From Verrucomicrobiota bacterium (GTDB lineage Bacteria > Verrucomicrobiota > Verrucomicrobiia > Limisphaerales > J093): a DNA stretch of 5,541 bases. Below the pieces are notes generated by a model. That model had not been told where the DNA came from and searched no databases. It saw nothing but the letters and a program-made list of their open reading frames with translations. Positions 5,444-5,541 of the stretch are shown in pieces. The stretch lies in NCBI GenBank assembly GCA_029907285.1, contig JARYMD010000305.1, positions 1 through 5,541 on the forward strand, in the 5' to 3' direction. The position numbers were made by a program, and so were the translations under genes. Each line of letters begins with the position of its first letter. The stretch's first letter is position 1.

Positions 5444-5541
5444 TTGGGGAGCTTCTGTATCCGCGGGGGCGTATCTCACCTTTGTGGAGGTTTCTGAGCT
5501 CTGGAGCGGGATTTTGCAGTCATTGGAGCCAGACACAGCGG

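Overview
The window looks like a chromosomal piece from a member of the Planctomycetota-Verrucomicrobiota-Lentisphaerota group, most likely a verrucomicrobial relative. The main reasons are a minus-strand pseudopilin with the FTLIELLVVIAIIAILAG type N-terminus and an H-x9-D motif near its C-terminus, a form very common in that group; two predicted exported carbohydrate-active-type proteins; weak Shine-Dalgarno sequences; and fairly GC-rich DNA. The phylum call is inference from protein style, not from a marker gene.

Layout. Positions 1-435 hold no convincing gene but a dense set of inverted repeats: a possible three-arm fold at 18-90, a REP-like palindrome at 85-120, and hairpins at 134-161 and 375-388. 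Next come a plus-strand exported TIM-barrel glycoside-hydrolase-like protein (436-1836), a minus-strand DUF1559-like pseudopilin (1968-2768), a plus-strand exported sialidase-like beta-propeller protein (3047-4126), and a minus-strand radical SAM protein with a Cys-rich, SPASM-like C-terminal region (4219-5394).

The four genes strictly alternate in direction, so none can share a simple polycistronic message with another inside this window. The 278-bp divergent gap between the pseudopilin and the sialidase-like gene holds a candidate promoter and a tandem direct repeat. The convergent gaps (131 bp and 92 bp) show no strong terminator.

How they may work together. The two exported proteins and the pseudopilin fit a polysaccharide- or glycan-foraging locus, where the pseudopilin would belong to a type II secretion or surface-assembly apparatus. 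The radical SAM protein does not obviously fit that theme, and no precursor peptide is visible beside it. I found no complete new system. The most interesting points are the structured repeat island at the left end, the GH-like protein whose predicted beta-7 strand lacks the usual catalytic glutamate, and the radical SAM gene whose first 33 codons carry a GC-rich palindrome and may not be coding.
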